Positions 33,773-43,827 of a stretch of 64,000 nucleotides of DNA are shown here, one piece after another. The DNA is from Opitutus terrae PB90-1 (GTDB taxonomy: Bacteria > Verrucomicrobiota > Verrucomicrobiia > Opitutales > Opitutaceae): contig NC_010571.1 of NCBI RefSeq assembly GCF_000019965.1, forward strand, positions 5,651,001 through 5,715,000, read 5' to 3'. The notes below the pieces were generated by a model that saw only the letters and a program-made list of their open reading frames with translations, was not told the DNA's origin and ran no database searches. A program made the position numbers and the translations under genes. Within the stretch, counting starts at the first letter, position 1; each line of letters begins with the position of its first letter.

Positions 33773-34147
33773 TTAGCGGCCGAGTAGCTTGTCGGTCATG
33801 CTGCGACCACCAGCGGTCGCTCCGGCCATTTCGCGGCACGCTTCGGCGCAACGGTGACACGCCTCCGCGCAGCGCTGGCAATGATCCATCTTGTGCTTCG
33901 CACATTCATCACCGCAGGCCTGGCAGATCTCGGCGCAAACCTGGCAGACGCGCTCGGCGAACTCCGAACCCCGCGCCATCTCGCGTTCGGCGAGAGCACA
34001 GATATCGGCGCAGCTCCGGTCGAGCTCGATACAGCGCACCATCATTTTGATGTCGTCTTCGTGCAGGCAGGCCGTCGCGCAATGTTCACATTCGACGGCA
34101 CACTTGTGGCAGGCTTCGATACAGTCCTGGTATTTTTGATGCGGCAT
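33773..34147 (-). CDS. Csp-like four-helix-bundle copper-binding protein
   Basis: 124 residues with 18 cysteines regularly spaced along four helices: YQDCIEACHKCAVECEHCATAC, then CIELDRSCADIC, CQVCAEICQACGDEC and CQRCAEACHRCAEAC in separate helices. This is the pattern of Csp copper-storage proteins, which hold many Cu(I) ions in the bundle core. There is no signal peptide, so it resembles the cytosolic Csp3 class. AAAGGAG precedes ATG 34,147; a longer frame to 34,288 is not needed. Confidence 0.87.
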   Translation of the reverse strand: MPHQKYQDCIEACHKCAVECEHCATACLHEDDIKMMVRCIELDRSCADICALAEREMARGSEFAERVCQVCAEICQACGDECAKHKMDHCQRCAEACHRCAEACREMAGATAGGRSMTDKLLGR

Positions 34148-34605
34148 TGGGATTCTCCTTTGTTTTGTTACGAGGGTCCGCGCCGACTCTCGGCTCAGGG
34201 CCGATCGCCATGCACGGGGGAAAGTTTGGGGGGCTAATAATGGGCAGGCACGCCGCGGATATCGCATCGCGACGTACCGCCACACCATACCTCCCGGCCG
34301 CGTTGGAACAATAGGAGGGGCTGACCAACCCGGGGTCGGGCACGCTACGGGCCTTTCATTACACTATTCCGCGTTCCCGATCGGCTGAAAAGCCGACTGC
34401 AGATTTTCCGAGGGGTTCTACGCTCGCGGGCGTATTAGCGGAGAGCTTTCAGCCTAGCAGCCATGGAACTGTTCGCGCCTCTCTCTCGACCGTTGTTGTC
34501 CATCCACAGGATGGAAGCAGTAATGACAATGCAGGGGCGTGAGGCGGTGCGGCCGGCCGGTCGTGATGGCGGCTCAAGCCAACGCGCGAAATCAGGGAAA
34601 GGACG
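34148..34605. other. Divergent intergenic region, Csp gene / sigma gene
   Basis: About 460 bp without a credible gene. A TCGGCT/AGCCGA hairpin is at 34,381-34,396. Both flanking genes start from here, so their promoters should lie within, but I recognise no operator. Confidence 0.45.
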
Positions 34606-35190
34606 ATGCTGAAGCCGGGCATACATCGTCGCTTGTCGGCCGCGGACGTGGATCGGCTCCTTGCGCATCGAGCTGCTTTCCACGGTCTGCTCACGCAACA
34701 ACTCGGGTGCCCGGTGGCGGCCGAAGATCTCATGCAAGGAAGCTTGGCGGCGGCGCTGAACCGGTGCGACAGCATGCGACGTGGCGAGAGCATGGTGGGC
34801 TGGTTTTACCGCGTTCTCGGACTGGCGGTGACGAATCGCACCAGCGGCAGCCCGGCGGCAGGTGGGCGAATGCAGCGGCTTCGGCAGAAAGCCGGGACGC
34901 ACCGGGCAATCAGCACGGAACTCGATACGGTGGTTGGCGGCTGCTTCCAGTGCGTGCTCGGCGCGCTTCGGCCGCGATACGCCGAAGCGATCCGGCGCAT
35001 CGACCTGCGAGGAGAGCCGGCTGTGCTGGTTGCTCATGAGATGGGGATCTCCGTGCCGACGCTTTGTGTCGTGTTGCATCGTGCGCGGATCGCACTTCGC
35101 CGGCACCTCGCGTTCGTGTGCGAAGGGTCGCTCGGTGGCAGACCTTCGGTTGCGAATGCGCCGAAAGGCTCCGAGGTTCGCGCGAAATGA
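34606..35190 (+). CDS. Sigma-70 family ECF-like sigma factor
   Basis: 194 residues. Region 2 is recognisable (GCPVAAEDLMQGSLAAALNR and SMVGWFYRVLGLAV), and region 4 has ALRPRYAEAIRRIDLRGEPA followed by VLVAHEMGISVPTLCVVLHR. Between them is a cysteine pair, GGCFQCVLGAL, a feature of some metal- or redox-linked sigma factors in this lineage. GGAAAGGA lies before the ATG. It stands 38 bp upstream of the copper ATPase and probably controls it. Confidence 0.76.
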   Translation: MLKPGIHRRLSAADVDRLLAHRAAFHGLLTQQLGCPVAAEDLMQGSLAAALNRCDSMRRGESMVGWFYRVLGLAVTNRTSGSPAAGGRMQRLRQKAGTHRAISTELDTVVGGCFQCVLGALRPRYAEAIRRIDLRGEPAVLVAHEMGISVPTLCVVLHRARIALRRHLAFVCEGSLGGRPSVANAPKGSEVRAK

Positions 35191-35228
35191 CCCCGTAAGA
35201 TCTTTCGATCGGCTCCGTCAACTTGGTT

Positions 35229-37631
35229 ATGAAGCACCACTCCCATCCTCATAAAAAGACACAGGCGACCGAGCCCGACGGCACGGGCGGTCACGACAGC
35301 ACGAGCCGCCATCGCGGCAACGGGAATCACCAGGAATGTCACCATGGTGACCACCATGACCATTCTTGTCACGATCTTGGGCACGAGCACGCGAACGTTA
35401 AGCCGTCATCCGCGGCGAAGTATTACTGCCCAATGTGCGAGGGCGTGGAGTCAGATCGGCCTGGCGATTGCCCGAAATGCGGAATGACGCTGGAGCGCAA
35501 TCCGGCGTTCGCCGAGCCGGCGAGGACGCTTTACACCTGCCCGATGCATCCACAGATCGAGCAGGATCGCCCGGGCAGCTGTCCGATCTGCGGCATGGCG
35601 CTGGAGCCGAAGACGGTCTCCGCCGCGCCGGAGGACAACGCCGAGCTGCGCGACATGACACGCCGCTTCTGGATCGGCGCGGCGCTGACGTTGCCGGTGT
35701 TCGTGCTCGGCATGCTGCACCTGGTGCCGTCGCTCGCGCACGTGACGAACGCGCCGGTGAGCCGGTGGGCGCAGTTCCTGTTGGCCACGCCGGTGGTGCT
35801 TTGGGCGGGCTGGCCGTTCTTCGTTCGCGGCGTGCGCTCGTTTCGCACGCGACACCTCAACATGTTTTCGCTGATCGCCGTCGGAGTTGGCGCCGCCTGG
35901 AGCTACAGCGTCGTGGCGCTGCTGGTTCCGCAGGTCTTTCCGGATACGATGCGGGCGCACGGCGTGGTTGACCTGTATTTCGAGGCGGCGGCGGTCATCG
36001 TCGTGCTCGTCCTGCTCGGCCAGGTGCTCGAACTGCGCGCGCGGGCGCGAACGTCCGGGGCAATCAAAGCGCTGCTGAATCTGACGCCGCCCACGGCGCT
36101 GCGCATCGCGAATGATCGCGATGAAGAGATTCCGCTTTCGGAGGTGAGCGTGGGCGACCGGCTGCGCGTGCGGCCGGGTGCAAAAGTGCCGGTGGACGGA
36201 GAAGTTGAGCAGGGCCCATCGTCGGTTGACGAGTCGATGCTGACCGGGGAGTCGATGCCGGTGGAGAAGAGCCCGGGCGATCGCGTGACCGGAGGCACGG
36301 TGAATACGACGGGCAGTCTCGTAATCCGGGCGGAGAAGGTCGGCGCCGATACGATGCTGGCGCGCATCGTGAAGATGGTCGCCGAGGCGCAACGGAGCCG
36401 CGCTCCGATCCAAGGCCTCGCCGATCGCGTGGCGGCGGTGTTCGTTCCGGCGGTGATCGCGGTGGCCGCGCTTTCGTTCGTGCTCTGGTATTTCGTGGGA
36501 CCAGAGCCGCGGCTCGCGTATGCGATCGTCAGCGCCGTGGCCGTGTTGATCATCGCGTGTCCCTGCGCGCTGGGGCTGGCGACGCCGATGTCGATCATGG
36601 TCGGTGTCGGGCGCGGCGCGCAGGAAGGTGTGCTCGTCAAGAATGCGGAGGCGCTGGAACTCCTGGGCCGCGTGGGATGGCTGGTCATCGACAAGACGGG
36701 AACGCTCACAGAAGGACACCCCGAGTTGGTCGACGTTGTGCCATTCGCGGGCGTCGACGAGGGGACGCTGGTGAGGTATGCGGCGTCACTTGAGCGGTCG
36801 TCGGAGCATCCGCTCGCGGCCGCTGTCGTTCGTGGCGCCGAGGAGCGGAAGATCCCATTGGCCGAGGTAGCGAAGTTCCGCTCGATCACCGGCGGCGGCG
36901 TGGCGGGCGAAATCAACGGGCGTCGGACGCTCGTCGGCAAAGCGAAGTTTATCTCGGCCGAGGGTGTATCCATTTCACAGGATTCGGCCGACCGCGCCGC
37001 CGCGTTGCAGCGAGCCGCGAAGACGGTTTTGTTTGTCGCGATCGATGATCAGGTGGCCGGATTGCTCGCGGTGGCCGATCCAATCAAGGCGACCACAAGC
37101 GAGGCCGTGGCGGCACTTCATCAACTCGGAGTGAAGCTCGTGATGGCGACCGGCGACAATCGGAGCACCGCAGAGGCGGTGGCGAAACAGCTCGGGATCG
37201 ATCGGTTTGAGGCGGAAGTCGAGCCGGCGGACAAAATTCGACTGGTCGAGTCGCTCAAGCAGGGCGGCCGCGGAGTGGCGATGGCGGGCGACGGAATCAA
37301 CGACGCGCCGGCGCTCGCCGCAGCGGATGTGGGAATCGCAATGGGAACGGGCACGGACGTTGCCATGGAAAGCGCGGGCGTGACGCTCGTGAAAGGCGAT
37401 CTGCGAGGTCTCGCGAAGGCGATCCGACTGTCGCGGGCGACGATGCGAAACATCCGGCAGAACCTGTTCTTCGCTTTCGGCTATAACATCCTGGGTGTGC
37501 CGATCGCGGCGGGAATTCTTTATCCCTTCTTCGGACTTCTGCTGAGCCCAATCATCGCGGGCGCCGCGATGAGCTTGAGTTCAGTGAGTGTGATCTCGAA
37601 CGCGTTGCGGCTGCGGAGAACGCGGCTCTGA
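35229..37631 (+). CDS. copA: Copper-translocating P1B-type ATPase
   Basis: 800 residues. The first 55 are histidine-rich ([21 protein letters not shown]). Two short heavy-metal-binding domains follow: [15 protein letters not shown]...CGM and [15 protein letters not shown]...CGM. Eight membrane helices are expected, with CPC at about 444 in the sixth, actuator motif LTGES, phosphorylation site DKTGT at about 488, HP motif in SEHPLAAA and GDGIND at about 687. The CPC plus HMBD layout suits Cu(I) export from cytoplasm to periplasm. ATG 35,229 is taken rather than the TTG two codons earlier. Confidence 0.9.
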   Translation: MKHHSHPHKKTQATEPDGTGGHDSTSRHRGNGNHQECHHGDHHDHSCHDLGHEHANVKPSSAAKYYCPMCEGVESDRPGDCPKCGMTLERNPAFAEPARTLYTCPMHPQIEQDRPGSCPICGMALEPKTVSAAPEDNAELRDMTRRFWIGAALTLPVFVLGMLHLVPSLAHVTNAPVSRWAQFLLATPVVLWAGWPFFVRGVRSFRTRHLNMFSLIAVGVGAAWSYSVVALLVPQVFPDTMRAHGVVDLYFEAAAVIVVLVLLGQVLELRARARTSGAIKALLNLTPPTALRIANDRDEEIPLSEVSVGDRLRVRPGAKVPVDGEVEQGPSSVDESMLTGESMPVEKSPGDRVTGGTVNTTGSLVIRAEKVGADTMLARIVKMVAEAQRSRAPIQGLADRVAAVFVPAVIAVAALSFVLWYFVGPEPRLAYAIVSAVAVLIIACPCALGLATPMSIMVGVGRGAQEGVLVKNAEALELLGRVGWLVIDKTGTLTEGHPELVDVVPFAGVDEGTLVRYAASLERSSEHPLAAAVVRGAEERKIPLAEVAKFRSITGGGVAGEINGRRTLVGKAKFISAEGVSISQDSADRAAALQRAAKTVLFVAIDDQVAGLLAVADPIKATTSEAVAALHQLGVKLVMATGDNRSTAEAVAKQLGIDRFEAEVEPADKIRLVESLKQGGRGVAMAGDGINDAPALAAADVGIAMGTGTDVAMESAGVTLVKGDLRGLAKAIRLSRATMRNIRQNLFFAFGYNILGVPIAAGILYPFFGLLLSPIIAGAAMSLSSVSVISNALRLRRTRL

Positions 37632-37833
37632 GAACCATACCACTGACCGGACTGGTTATTCACCCGGGGAGGAAACGCAGCTGCCCGCCTCGTAGATTAG
37701 CCGATGCCGTCCGCAAGGTTCTGCTGGCACAAGCTTGCGAAGGAATGCCGCAGGATATCGAGCGGGCTGACGAACCCGCCTGATTAGTGCATGTCCGCGG
37801 AGAAACACCTCCACTGTCGTTGTTCGAATCATC

Positions 37834-39855
37834 ATGCCCGAGCAGCCGAGTTTGTATCCGTTCAGCCGCGTGCCACGTTGGGCCGAGCACTCGCGCCGCG
37901 ATTTCCTCACCGCGGCCGGCAAGCTCGCGCTCTGCGCTGCGCTAGCCCGGATCGCGCCCGGCTGGGCCCAAGCCCCGCACGAAGGCCATCGGCCGCGCAG
38001 CACTGCACCGGCGGATGCGAACGGAGCGGTGAAGGTGTTGGACCTTTCGATCTCCGAGGTGCCGCTGCCGATCGGCGAACGGATTGGCCACGTTGTCGCC
38101 GTGAATGGCTCGCTGCCAGCACCGGCGCTTCGCTTCCGTGAGGGGGACGAATTGGAGTTGCGCGTGTCGAATCAACTCGACGAGCAAGCCTCAATTCATT
38201 GGCACGGGTTGCTCGTGCCCGCGCCGATGGACGGCGTTCCGGGCGTGAGCTTCAAGGGAATCGAGGCTGGAGAGACGTTTGTGTACCGGTTCCCCGTCAA
38301 ACAATACGGCACCTACTGGTATCACAGCCACTCGGCGATGCACGAGCAGCTTGGGCAGTATGGCCCGATCATCATCGATCCGATCAAGCCCGAGCCGTTC
38401 GCTTACGACCGCGAGCACGTCGTGGTGTTGTCGGATTGGACCTTCACCCATCCGCACGTACTATTCGCCAAGCTGAAAAAACGGAGCAATTTCAGTAACA
38501 TGCAGCGGCGGACGGCGGTTGATTTCTTCAACGATGCCGCGAGGAAAGGCTGGGACGAGGCATGGGAGGACTGGTCGTCCTGGGCGCGGATGCGTATGGA
38601 TCCGACGGATATTGCGGACCTGACCGGCTCGCATTTCACCTATCTCCTCAACGGCCGGACTGCGGTGGATGCGTGGACGGGAATCGTCCGCGCAGGAGAA
38701 CGCGTGCGGCTGCGCTTCATCAACGCTGCCGCGACAACGCACTACGACGTGCGGATCCCCGGGCTGAAGATGACCGTGGTGCAGGCGGACGGGCAGCACG
38801 TGCGACCGGTCGAGGTGGAGGAGTTCAGGATGGGCGCGGCCGAGACTTACGATGTGCTCGTGACGTTGCCGGACGAACGGCCCTGCACGATCTTCGCTGA
38901 GACGACCGACCGCAGCGGCTACGCCCTGGGCACGCTCGCTCCGCGCGAGGGACTGCGCGGGCCCGTTCCGGAGCGACGCAAGCGTCCGGTGCGAACGATG
39001 GCGGACATGGGCATGGGCGGGCACGACATGAGCGGAAACGCGCAAGGCACCAACACGCGCGGGACGCCCTCGGGAAGTTCTGAACACAGCGGCGGGCACG
39101 GAGCGATGGACGGCGGTGCCGCCGCGCATCATTCGGCTCAAGATTCCGGCGCGATGGATCACGGCCCGAAGACCTCCTCGCATGCGGCGGCGGACAACGG
39201 CGCGGATCACGCTGGACATGGCGCTGCTGTCGCGCCGAACGCGCAGGCGGCACACAGAGGATACGATACGGGAGACCACGACAGCGCGGCGACGAATGAA
39301 GCCGCGGCAACGAACGACCCGCATTCCGCCGGTCATGGCGACATGGAGATGCCGGAGAACCGCTTTGGGCCGGGCAATGCGATGATGGCGATGTCGCCCG
39401 TGAGCCGTGCGCACGAACCAGGGTTGGGCTTGGGCGAGGACGGCTGGCGCGTGCTCGTGTATCGGGATCTCGTCGCTCTCGACCACCGCGCGATGCCGGA
39501 GCCGACGCGCGAGATCGTGATGCACGTCACCGGAAACATGGAGCGTTTCGTCTGGGGTTTCGATGGAAAGAAGTTTTCGGAAGCCGAGCCGGTGCGCCTG
39601 CGGTTCGGCGAGCGCGTCCGGATCACGTTTATCAACGACACCATGATGGAACATCCGCTGCACCTGCACGGAATGTTCATGGAACTCGAGAACGGCGCGG
39701 GCGGACTGCCGCCGTTGAAACACACCGTCACCGTCAAACCCGCGGAGAAAATGTCGGTGCTCGTCACGGCGGATGCGCCGGGGCACTGGGCTTTCCACTG
39801 TCATCTCCAATATCACATGGAGGCCGGCATGTTCCGTGTCTTCGAGGTGGCCTGA
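37834..39855 (+). CDS. pcoA: Multicopper oxidase, PcoA/CopA type
   Basis: 673 residues. A twin-arginine signal (SRRDFLTAAGKLALCAALA) exports it folded with copper. Copper ligands: HWHG and HSHS in domain 1, HPLHLHG and HCHLQYHMEAGM in domain 3, covering the type 1 and trinuclear sites. Between domains 2 and 3, about residues 385-510 form a Met/His/Asp-rich low-complexity insert (GHDMSG, HSGGHGAMDGG and others), likely Cu(I) binding. It oxidises Cu(I) in the periplasm. It is followed 11 bp later by pcoB. Confidence 0.91.
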   Translation: MPEQPSLYPFSRVPRWAEHSRRDFLTAAGKLALCAALARIAPGWAQAPHEGHRPRSTAPADANGAVKVLDLSISEVPLPIGERIGHVVAVNGSLPAPALRFREGDELELRVSNQLDEQASIHWHGLLVPAPMDGVPGVSFKGIEAGETFVYRFPVKQYGTYWYHSHSAMHEQLGQYGPIIIDPIKPEPFAYDREHVVVLSDWTFTHPHVLFAKLKKRSNFSNMQRRTAVDFFNDAARKGWDEAWEDWSSWARMRMDPTDIADLTGSHFTYLLNGRTAVDAWTGIVRAGERVRLRFINAAATTHYDVRIPGLKMTVVQADGQHVRPVEVEEFRMGAAETYDVLVTLPDERPCTIFAETTDRSGYALGTLAPREGLRGPVPERRKRPVRTMADMGMGGHDMSGNAQGTNTRGTPSGSSEHSGGHGAMDGGAAAHHSAQDSGAMDHGPKTSSHAAADNGADHAGHGAAVAPNAQAAHRGYDTGDHDSAATNEAAATNDPHSAGHGDMEMPENRFGPGNAMMAMSPVSRAHEPGLGLGEDGWRVLVYRDLVALDHRAMPEPTREIVMHVTGNMERFVWGFDGKKFSEAEPVRLRFGERVRITFINDTMMEHPLHLHGMFMELENGAGGLPPLKHTVTVKPAEKMSVLVTADAPGHWAFHCHLQYHMEAGMFRVFEVA

Positions 39856-39866
39856 TACCGAGCATC

Positions 39867-40637
39867 ATGAAGACGCGAGTGCTCACGATGGTCCTCGGGT
39901 TGTGCGGCGCGCTGTCTGCCGCTGAACCGCCTGCGCAGTCGCACAACGGCTATGATTTGCCGCCCGGCTGGGCTCCACCGATTCACGATAGCACGATCAA
40001 CTACTTCGTGTTGTTCGAGAAATTGGAGTTCCGGACCGGCGAAGCTTCGGACGCCGCGATCGTCGATGCGCAAGGCTGGGTGGGCGGCGACTTCAACCGG
40101 TTCTGGTGGAAGGCCGAGGGCGAGCAGGAGACGCGCACGCCGAAAACCGGGGAAATCGAGCTTCAGGCTCTGTACGGCCGGCTGATTCATCCCTACTGGG
40201 ACGTTCAGATGGGCGTGCGCCTGGATCGGCAATATAGCGGCGAGACGCACGACACGCGTGGTTATCTCGCGCTCGGGTTGCAGGGCGTCGCCCCATATTG
40301 GTTCGAACTTGAACCGACGCTTTTCCTGAGCGACGAGGGTGACGTCACGTTCGATCTTGAGGCGTCGTTCGAGCAGTTGATCACGCAAAGGCTGGTTCTC
40401 GAACCACGGATCGACCTCTCAGCAGCCGCCAGCAGCGATCCCAAACGGCGCACCGGAACCGGGATTACCGAGGTCGAGATTGGGCTGCGGCTCAGGTACG
40501 AAATCGATCGGCAGTTCGCACCATATGTCGGCGTGACCTGGCGGCGGGCGGTTGGTGAAACCTCCGGACTGCGGCGACGGGCCGGTGAGGAGGTATCCGT
40601 TGCGGCCGCCGTGTTCGGCATCAGGGCATGGTTCTAG
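39867..40637 (+). CDS. pcoB: Copper resistance outer-membrane protein PcoB/CopB
   Basis: 256 residues with a signal peptide (VLTMVLGLCGALSAA). The mature part is a CopB beta barrel: INYFVLFEKLEFRTG, WVGGDFNRFWWKAEGE, PYWDVQMGVRLDRQ, EPRIDLSAAASSD and a C-terminal strand ending in aromatic GIRAWF, the usual insertion signal of outer-membrane proteins. The N-terminal Met/His-rich part found in some homologues is short here. It forms the standard pair with pcoA. Confidence 0.9.
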   Translation: MKTRVLTMVLGLCGALSAAEPPAQSHNGYDLPPGWAPPIHDSTINYFVLFEKLEFRTGEASDAAIVDAQGWVGGDFNRFWWKAEGEQETRTPKTGEIELQALYGRLIHPYWDVQMGVRLDRQYSGETHDTRGYLALGLQGVAPYWFELEPTLFLSDEGDVTFDLEASFEQLITQRLVLEPRIDLSAAASSDPKRRTGTGITEVEIGLRLRYEIDRQFAPYVGVTWRRAVGETSGLRRRAGEEVSVAAAVFGIRAWF

Positions 40638-40706
40638 CGACCCAACCGCACTGTGGCTCCAAGCGCGCCCCCTTTTCGGCTGAATCCAAAACCAAATATC
40701 CAAATC

Positions 40707-41387
40707 ATGAAAAAGATCACCAAGACGGGGGTCGTCGGCCTCGGGCTGGCGTTTATGCTGGGCGCGGCGTTCGCCGCTGATCCGATGACCAAGGACCTGG
40801 AGAAGACGAGCGGCAAGGAGTTCGATCAGCGGTTCCTCAGCCACATGCTCCAGCATCACCAACAAGGGCTGGAAATGGCGAAGCTCGCCGCCGCGCGGGC
40901 GCAGCAACCGGGCCTGAAGCGACAGGCGGAGAACACCGCACGCATGCAGGAGAAGGACATCAAGGAGATGAAAACCATGCTGGGCGAAAAAGTCAGCAGC
41001 CATGCCACCTCTGAAAGCGGTCACTCGGGCGCGCACGGGCAGACGTCCGGGCAGGCCGCGACCAGTCACTCCGCGGCGGCTCCCGCGACCAGCCATAAGA
41101 GTGGGAGCATGCACGACGCGAGCGGTTCTCACGCCGCCATGCCCGGCATGCACGAGTCAATGAAGGACACGATGATGAGCCGGCTTCAGTCGGCCTCCGG
41201 GGCTGAGTTCGACCGTGTCTTCGTCGAGCAGATGACCAAGCACCACCGCATGGGTGCGGAGATGGCTCAACTGGCCGGGAAGCGCGCGAGCAGCGATGAG
41301 GTGAAGGAGTTCGCCGAGAAGGCGGCGAAGGAGCAGGAACACGACATCGACCAGCTGAAACGTTACCAAACGATGGCGACCGAGTAA
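40707..41387 (+). CDS. Exported protein with two DUF305 units and a His/Ser-rich linker
   Basis: 226 residues. Signal peptide GLGLAFMLGAAFAA. First unit has MLQHHQQGLEMAKLA (about 48-62) and second MTKHHRMGAEMAQLAG (about 175-190), each with downstream KEMKTML/DIDQLKRY helices. The 65-residue linker is rich in His, Ser, Ala and Gly, probably a flexible metal-binding stretch. It follows pcoB by 69 bp. A likely periplasmic copper buffer. Confidence 0.87.
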   Translation: MKKITKTGVVGLGLAFMLGAAFAADPMTKDLEKTSGKEFDQRFLSHMLQHHQQGLEMAKLAAARAQQPGLKRQAENTARMQEKDIKEMKTMLGEKVSSHATSESGHSGAHGQTSGQAATSHSAAAPATSHKSGSMHDASGSHAAMPGMHESMKDTMMSRLQSASGAEFDRVFVEQMTKHHRMGAEMAQLAGKRASSDEVKEFAEKAAKEQEHDIDQLKRYQTMATE

Positions 41388-41492
41388 GGCTCTATTCCCG
41401 TCCCACGCTGGGGTTCAACTCCGGCTTGGAACGGACCCTCTCCCCCCCCAAAAAAAAATCCGTCATCCGCCGAACAACTCATCGCAACCACA

Positions 41493-41966
41493 ATGAAGAT
41501 GCACTCACGCACTTACCTCAGATTCGCTGTGATCATGACCATCTCCTTCTTCACGATGTATGGAGTGATGTTCCTCAACGTCGACCGCTGGGACCATGTC
41601 GTGTTGAGCTTAAGCAGAGTGTACATGACGTTGTTGATGGTGTCGCCGATGGCCATCACGATGCTGCTGCTGATGCGCTCGATGTACCCCAGCCGCACGG
41701 CGAACCTGGCTATTCTGATCGGATCCGTGGTGGTGTTCGTCGGCAGCTTGGTTTTGCTGCGAACCCAGACGCCGATTTCCGATGCCCAATACATGAAGGC
41801 AATGATCCCGCATCATTCGTCGGCGATCATGGTGAGCCGAAACGCAACGTTGAGGGATCCGAAAACTCAGGAGCTGGCCAAGGCCATTATCGAGTCCCAG
41901 GAGCGCGAGATTGCCGAAATGAAAGCCGCCCTAGCTCGATTCGAAAGGCAGGGATCCAGTCCGTAG
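41493..41966 (+). CDS. Membrane-anchored DUF305 protein
   Basis: 157 residues. Three hydrophobic segments in the first 90 residues (FAVIMTISFFTMYGVMFL, VYMTLLMVSPMAITMLLLM, LAILIGSVVVFVGSLVLL) are followed by one DUF305 unit with MIPHHSSAIMVSRNATL and a charged C-terminal helix. This membrane plus DUF305 form is common in metal resistance clusters. A C9A9 homopolymer lies 30-50 bp upstream (41,443-41,459), so expression could be affected by slippage. Confidence 0.85.
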   Translation: MKMHSRTYLRFAVIMTISFFTMYGVMFLNVDRWDHVVLSLSRVYMTLLMVSPMAITMLLLMRSMYPSRTANLAILIGSVVVFVGSLVLLRTQTPISDAQYMKAMIPHHSSAIMVSRNATLRDPKTQELAKAIIESQEREIAEMKAALARFERQGSSP

Positions 41967-42191
41967 GCATCGCCGGGTCGAGCGGAAGAGACAGACTGGC
42001 GAAGCAGGAATGTTTCAAGTTCATCGAGCCGCCTCGCGGTGGGCATCGTACGAACGCCAGCGCCGCGGCTTGTCGAACAATGGGTGGAGGTAATCACCTT
42101 GATCCACTGGCAGGTGCCAACGCGCCCGTGCGGGACGATCCGCCCTGCGTGTACGCCGTGCCGCTAGGGGCGCCGGCCTCATCATCGGGTT

Positions 42192-42713
42192 TCAACTCGG
42201 CTTCGGTTCCCGCGGCCGATCGCCCAGCTTGCCGAATCCAGTGACATGATGAAGGTAGTTTTCTCGCCACGTAGTATCTTCACGCGATTCGATTCCCTGA
42301 GGGCTGTAGCCATCCACGACGGCGACCACACCGTGGCCTTGCGACGTTTCAGCCAAAATGACTTCTAGGGGATTGGCGGTGGCGCAATAGATGCCGCACA
42401 CGTCGGGCAGGGACTTGATTGCGGCGAGGATTTCGCCGAAGGGGGGCACCGCGCCGAAAAAGACGAGAAACGTGTCCCCTGCGCCGATTGCGGCGGCGTT
42501 CTTCTTCGCGAGTTCGATCATCACCTCGTCCGTTCCTGCGCAAAGCACGAGACGTTTGCCGGAAGCCTCGCAGAACGCGATTCCGAACGGGAACCCGGAC
42601 CCAATCTGCTCCAGGGCGACGTGAATGGCTTCCAGCGTCTTCGCGCTACGGCACTGGCCGAAAATCAAGTTCGCGGTGTCCGGTTTTTCGATCCGAATGG
42701 TCTTCAGTTGCAT
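42192..42713 (-). CDS. Adenosine-specific kinase family protein (DUF355)
   Basis: 173 residues with the DUF355/adenosine-specific kinase pattern: GQCRSAKTLEAIHVALEQI, FGIAFCEASGKRLVL, AGDTFLVFFGAVPPFGEIL and CATANPLEVILAETSQGHGVVAVVDG. No signal or membrane segment. The start at 42,713 (MQLKTIRIEK) fits the family's N-terminus; the upstream part to 42,806 does not. Its link to the surrounding metal genes is unclear. Confidence 0.8.
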   Translation of the reverse strand: MQLKTIRIEKPDTANLIFGQCRSAKTLEAIHVALEQIGSGFPFGIAFCEASGKRLVLCAGTDEVMIELAKKNAAAIGAGDTFLVFFGAVPPFGEILAAIKSLPDVCGIYCATANPLEVILAETSQGHGVVAVVDGYSPQGIESREDTTWRENYLHHVTGFGKLGDRPREPKPS

Positions 42714-42910
42714 GGCTGTTCCGGGATCGGCACGTACCCGGCCTCGGTCCTTATACGCCCAGGCGCTGGTCAATCCCTCGGCATTTCCTCTCACAGAACT
42801 GCCCACATCACGTCGCGGCCGGCGGGCATCGGCCTGTTTTGGGGCACAAATTTCGCTGATGCGCGAGGAACCTCGCCCGCTGGTGAATCGGTTCTGTCGC
42901 GCGCAGATGG

Positions 42911-43684
42911 TCAGAATGAAATGGAGTAGCCGAGTTTGAGCGCAACCCGCCGCGTGGAAAGAGGATGGGTGGTCCGCGGCGTCGCAGCCTGCTGGATGTA
43001 AGAGTCGAACGCTGCGGAGTAAGTGAGGCCAATCTGGATCTTCGACGCCGACGTGATCTGATAGGGCAGGAAAGCGGCGAGCGACCAGTAACCGCCGCCG
43101 ATTCTGGTGCTGGACGTACCGACATCAGTAGCTTCGCGCAGCCGATACCCCCCAATGGTCGCCGCGAGGTCGAGTTCAGTGCCGAGTTTTGTCAGCGCCA
43201 GCGCAACGTCCGCCACCAGCTCAAACGTCGGACCCTTGCGGGAGAGATCGTAGTAACACGACGAGGTGAACCTGATGCCTGCAAGAGTGTAGCTGAGCGC
43301 AAGATTCGGCTCGGACAGCGTGCGGCGGTAGCCGGAATTCACAGCCACTTCGCGAAAAACATAAACTGAGAAACCGGCGGTGAGCCGCACCGCCGCCGCC
43401 GGTGTGAAACCCTTCGAAGCATAAAGGTCAAGCTCAGCGCCGGGCTCGTTCCGCCCCGGACCTTCGACTGGAATTCTGGAAGAGAGCCCGGCGATCAGTC
43501 CACCTGCACTTACCTCCACGGCGGGCAGAACCGAAGCCCCGCCAAGCCGGTGGCCCCGAAAGACGTAGTCCGATACAAGCGTCGACGTAACGCTCACTTC
43601 CGGGGCGGAAGACAGAGCGGGCACCGCACTGCTCAGCCCAACGGCGCCTGCGGTGATCAACGTTGCACGTTTGCGGGTTGTCAT
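42911..43684 (-). CDS. TorF-like outer-membrane beta-barrel protein
   Basis: 257 residues. Signal peptide RATLITAGAVGLSSAVPALSSA. The mature protein starts with VSVTSTLVSDYVFRGHRLGG, the opening strand of the TorF putative-porin family (SDYxFRGxS), continues with alternating strands and ends GYSISF, an outer-membrane sorting terminus. The substrate is unknown. Near the divergent cnrYXH-like genes, so perhaps a metal- or stress-controlled porin. Confidence 0.75.
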   Translation of the reverse strand: MTTRKRATLITAGAVGLSSAVPALSSAPEVSVTSTLVSDYVFRGHRLGGASVLPAVEVSAGGLIAGLSSRIPVEGPGRNEPGAELDLYASKGFTPAAAVRLTAGFSVYVFREVAVNSGYRRTLSEPNLALSYTLAGIRFTSSCYYDLSRKGPTFELVADVALALTKLGTELDLAATIGGYRLREATDVGTSSTRIGGGYWSLAAFLPYQITSASKIQIGLTYSAAFDSYIQQAATPRTTHPLSTRRVALKLGYSISF

Positions 43685-43827
43685 GGGTGCGGCACAAGCA
43701 TGTGGGGAACAGACCGGCATGCGCCGCAAGGCCCAATTTACTACTCGATGAGTTTTGCGGTTAATCGACGTTTCTCCCTTGAAGATTGAGGGAAACCGGC
43801 CGGTAGCTACGTTAAACTGTAATCACC

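Noticed and set aside
35451-36719. 422-codon minus-strand frame
   Set aside because: Lies wholly inside the copper ATPase gene on the other strand.
38461-39816. 451-codon minus-strand frame
   Set aside because: Mirror of the multicopper oxidase coding strand; composition is Arg/His/Val noise.
41426-42244. 272-codon plus-strand frame
   Set aside because: Overlaps the DUF305 membrane protein in another frame and has no protein-like pattern.
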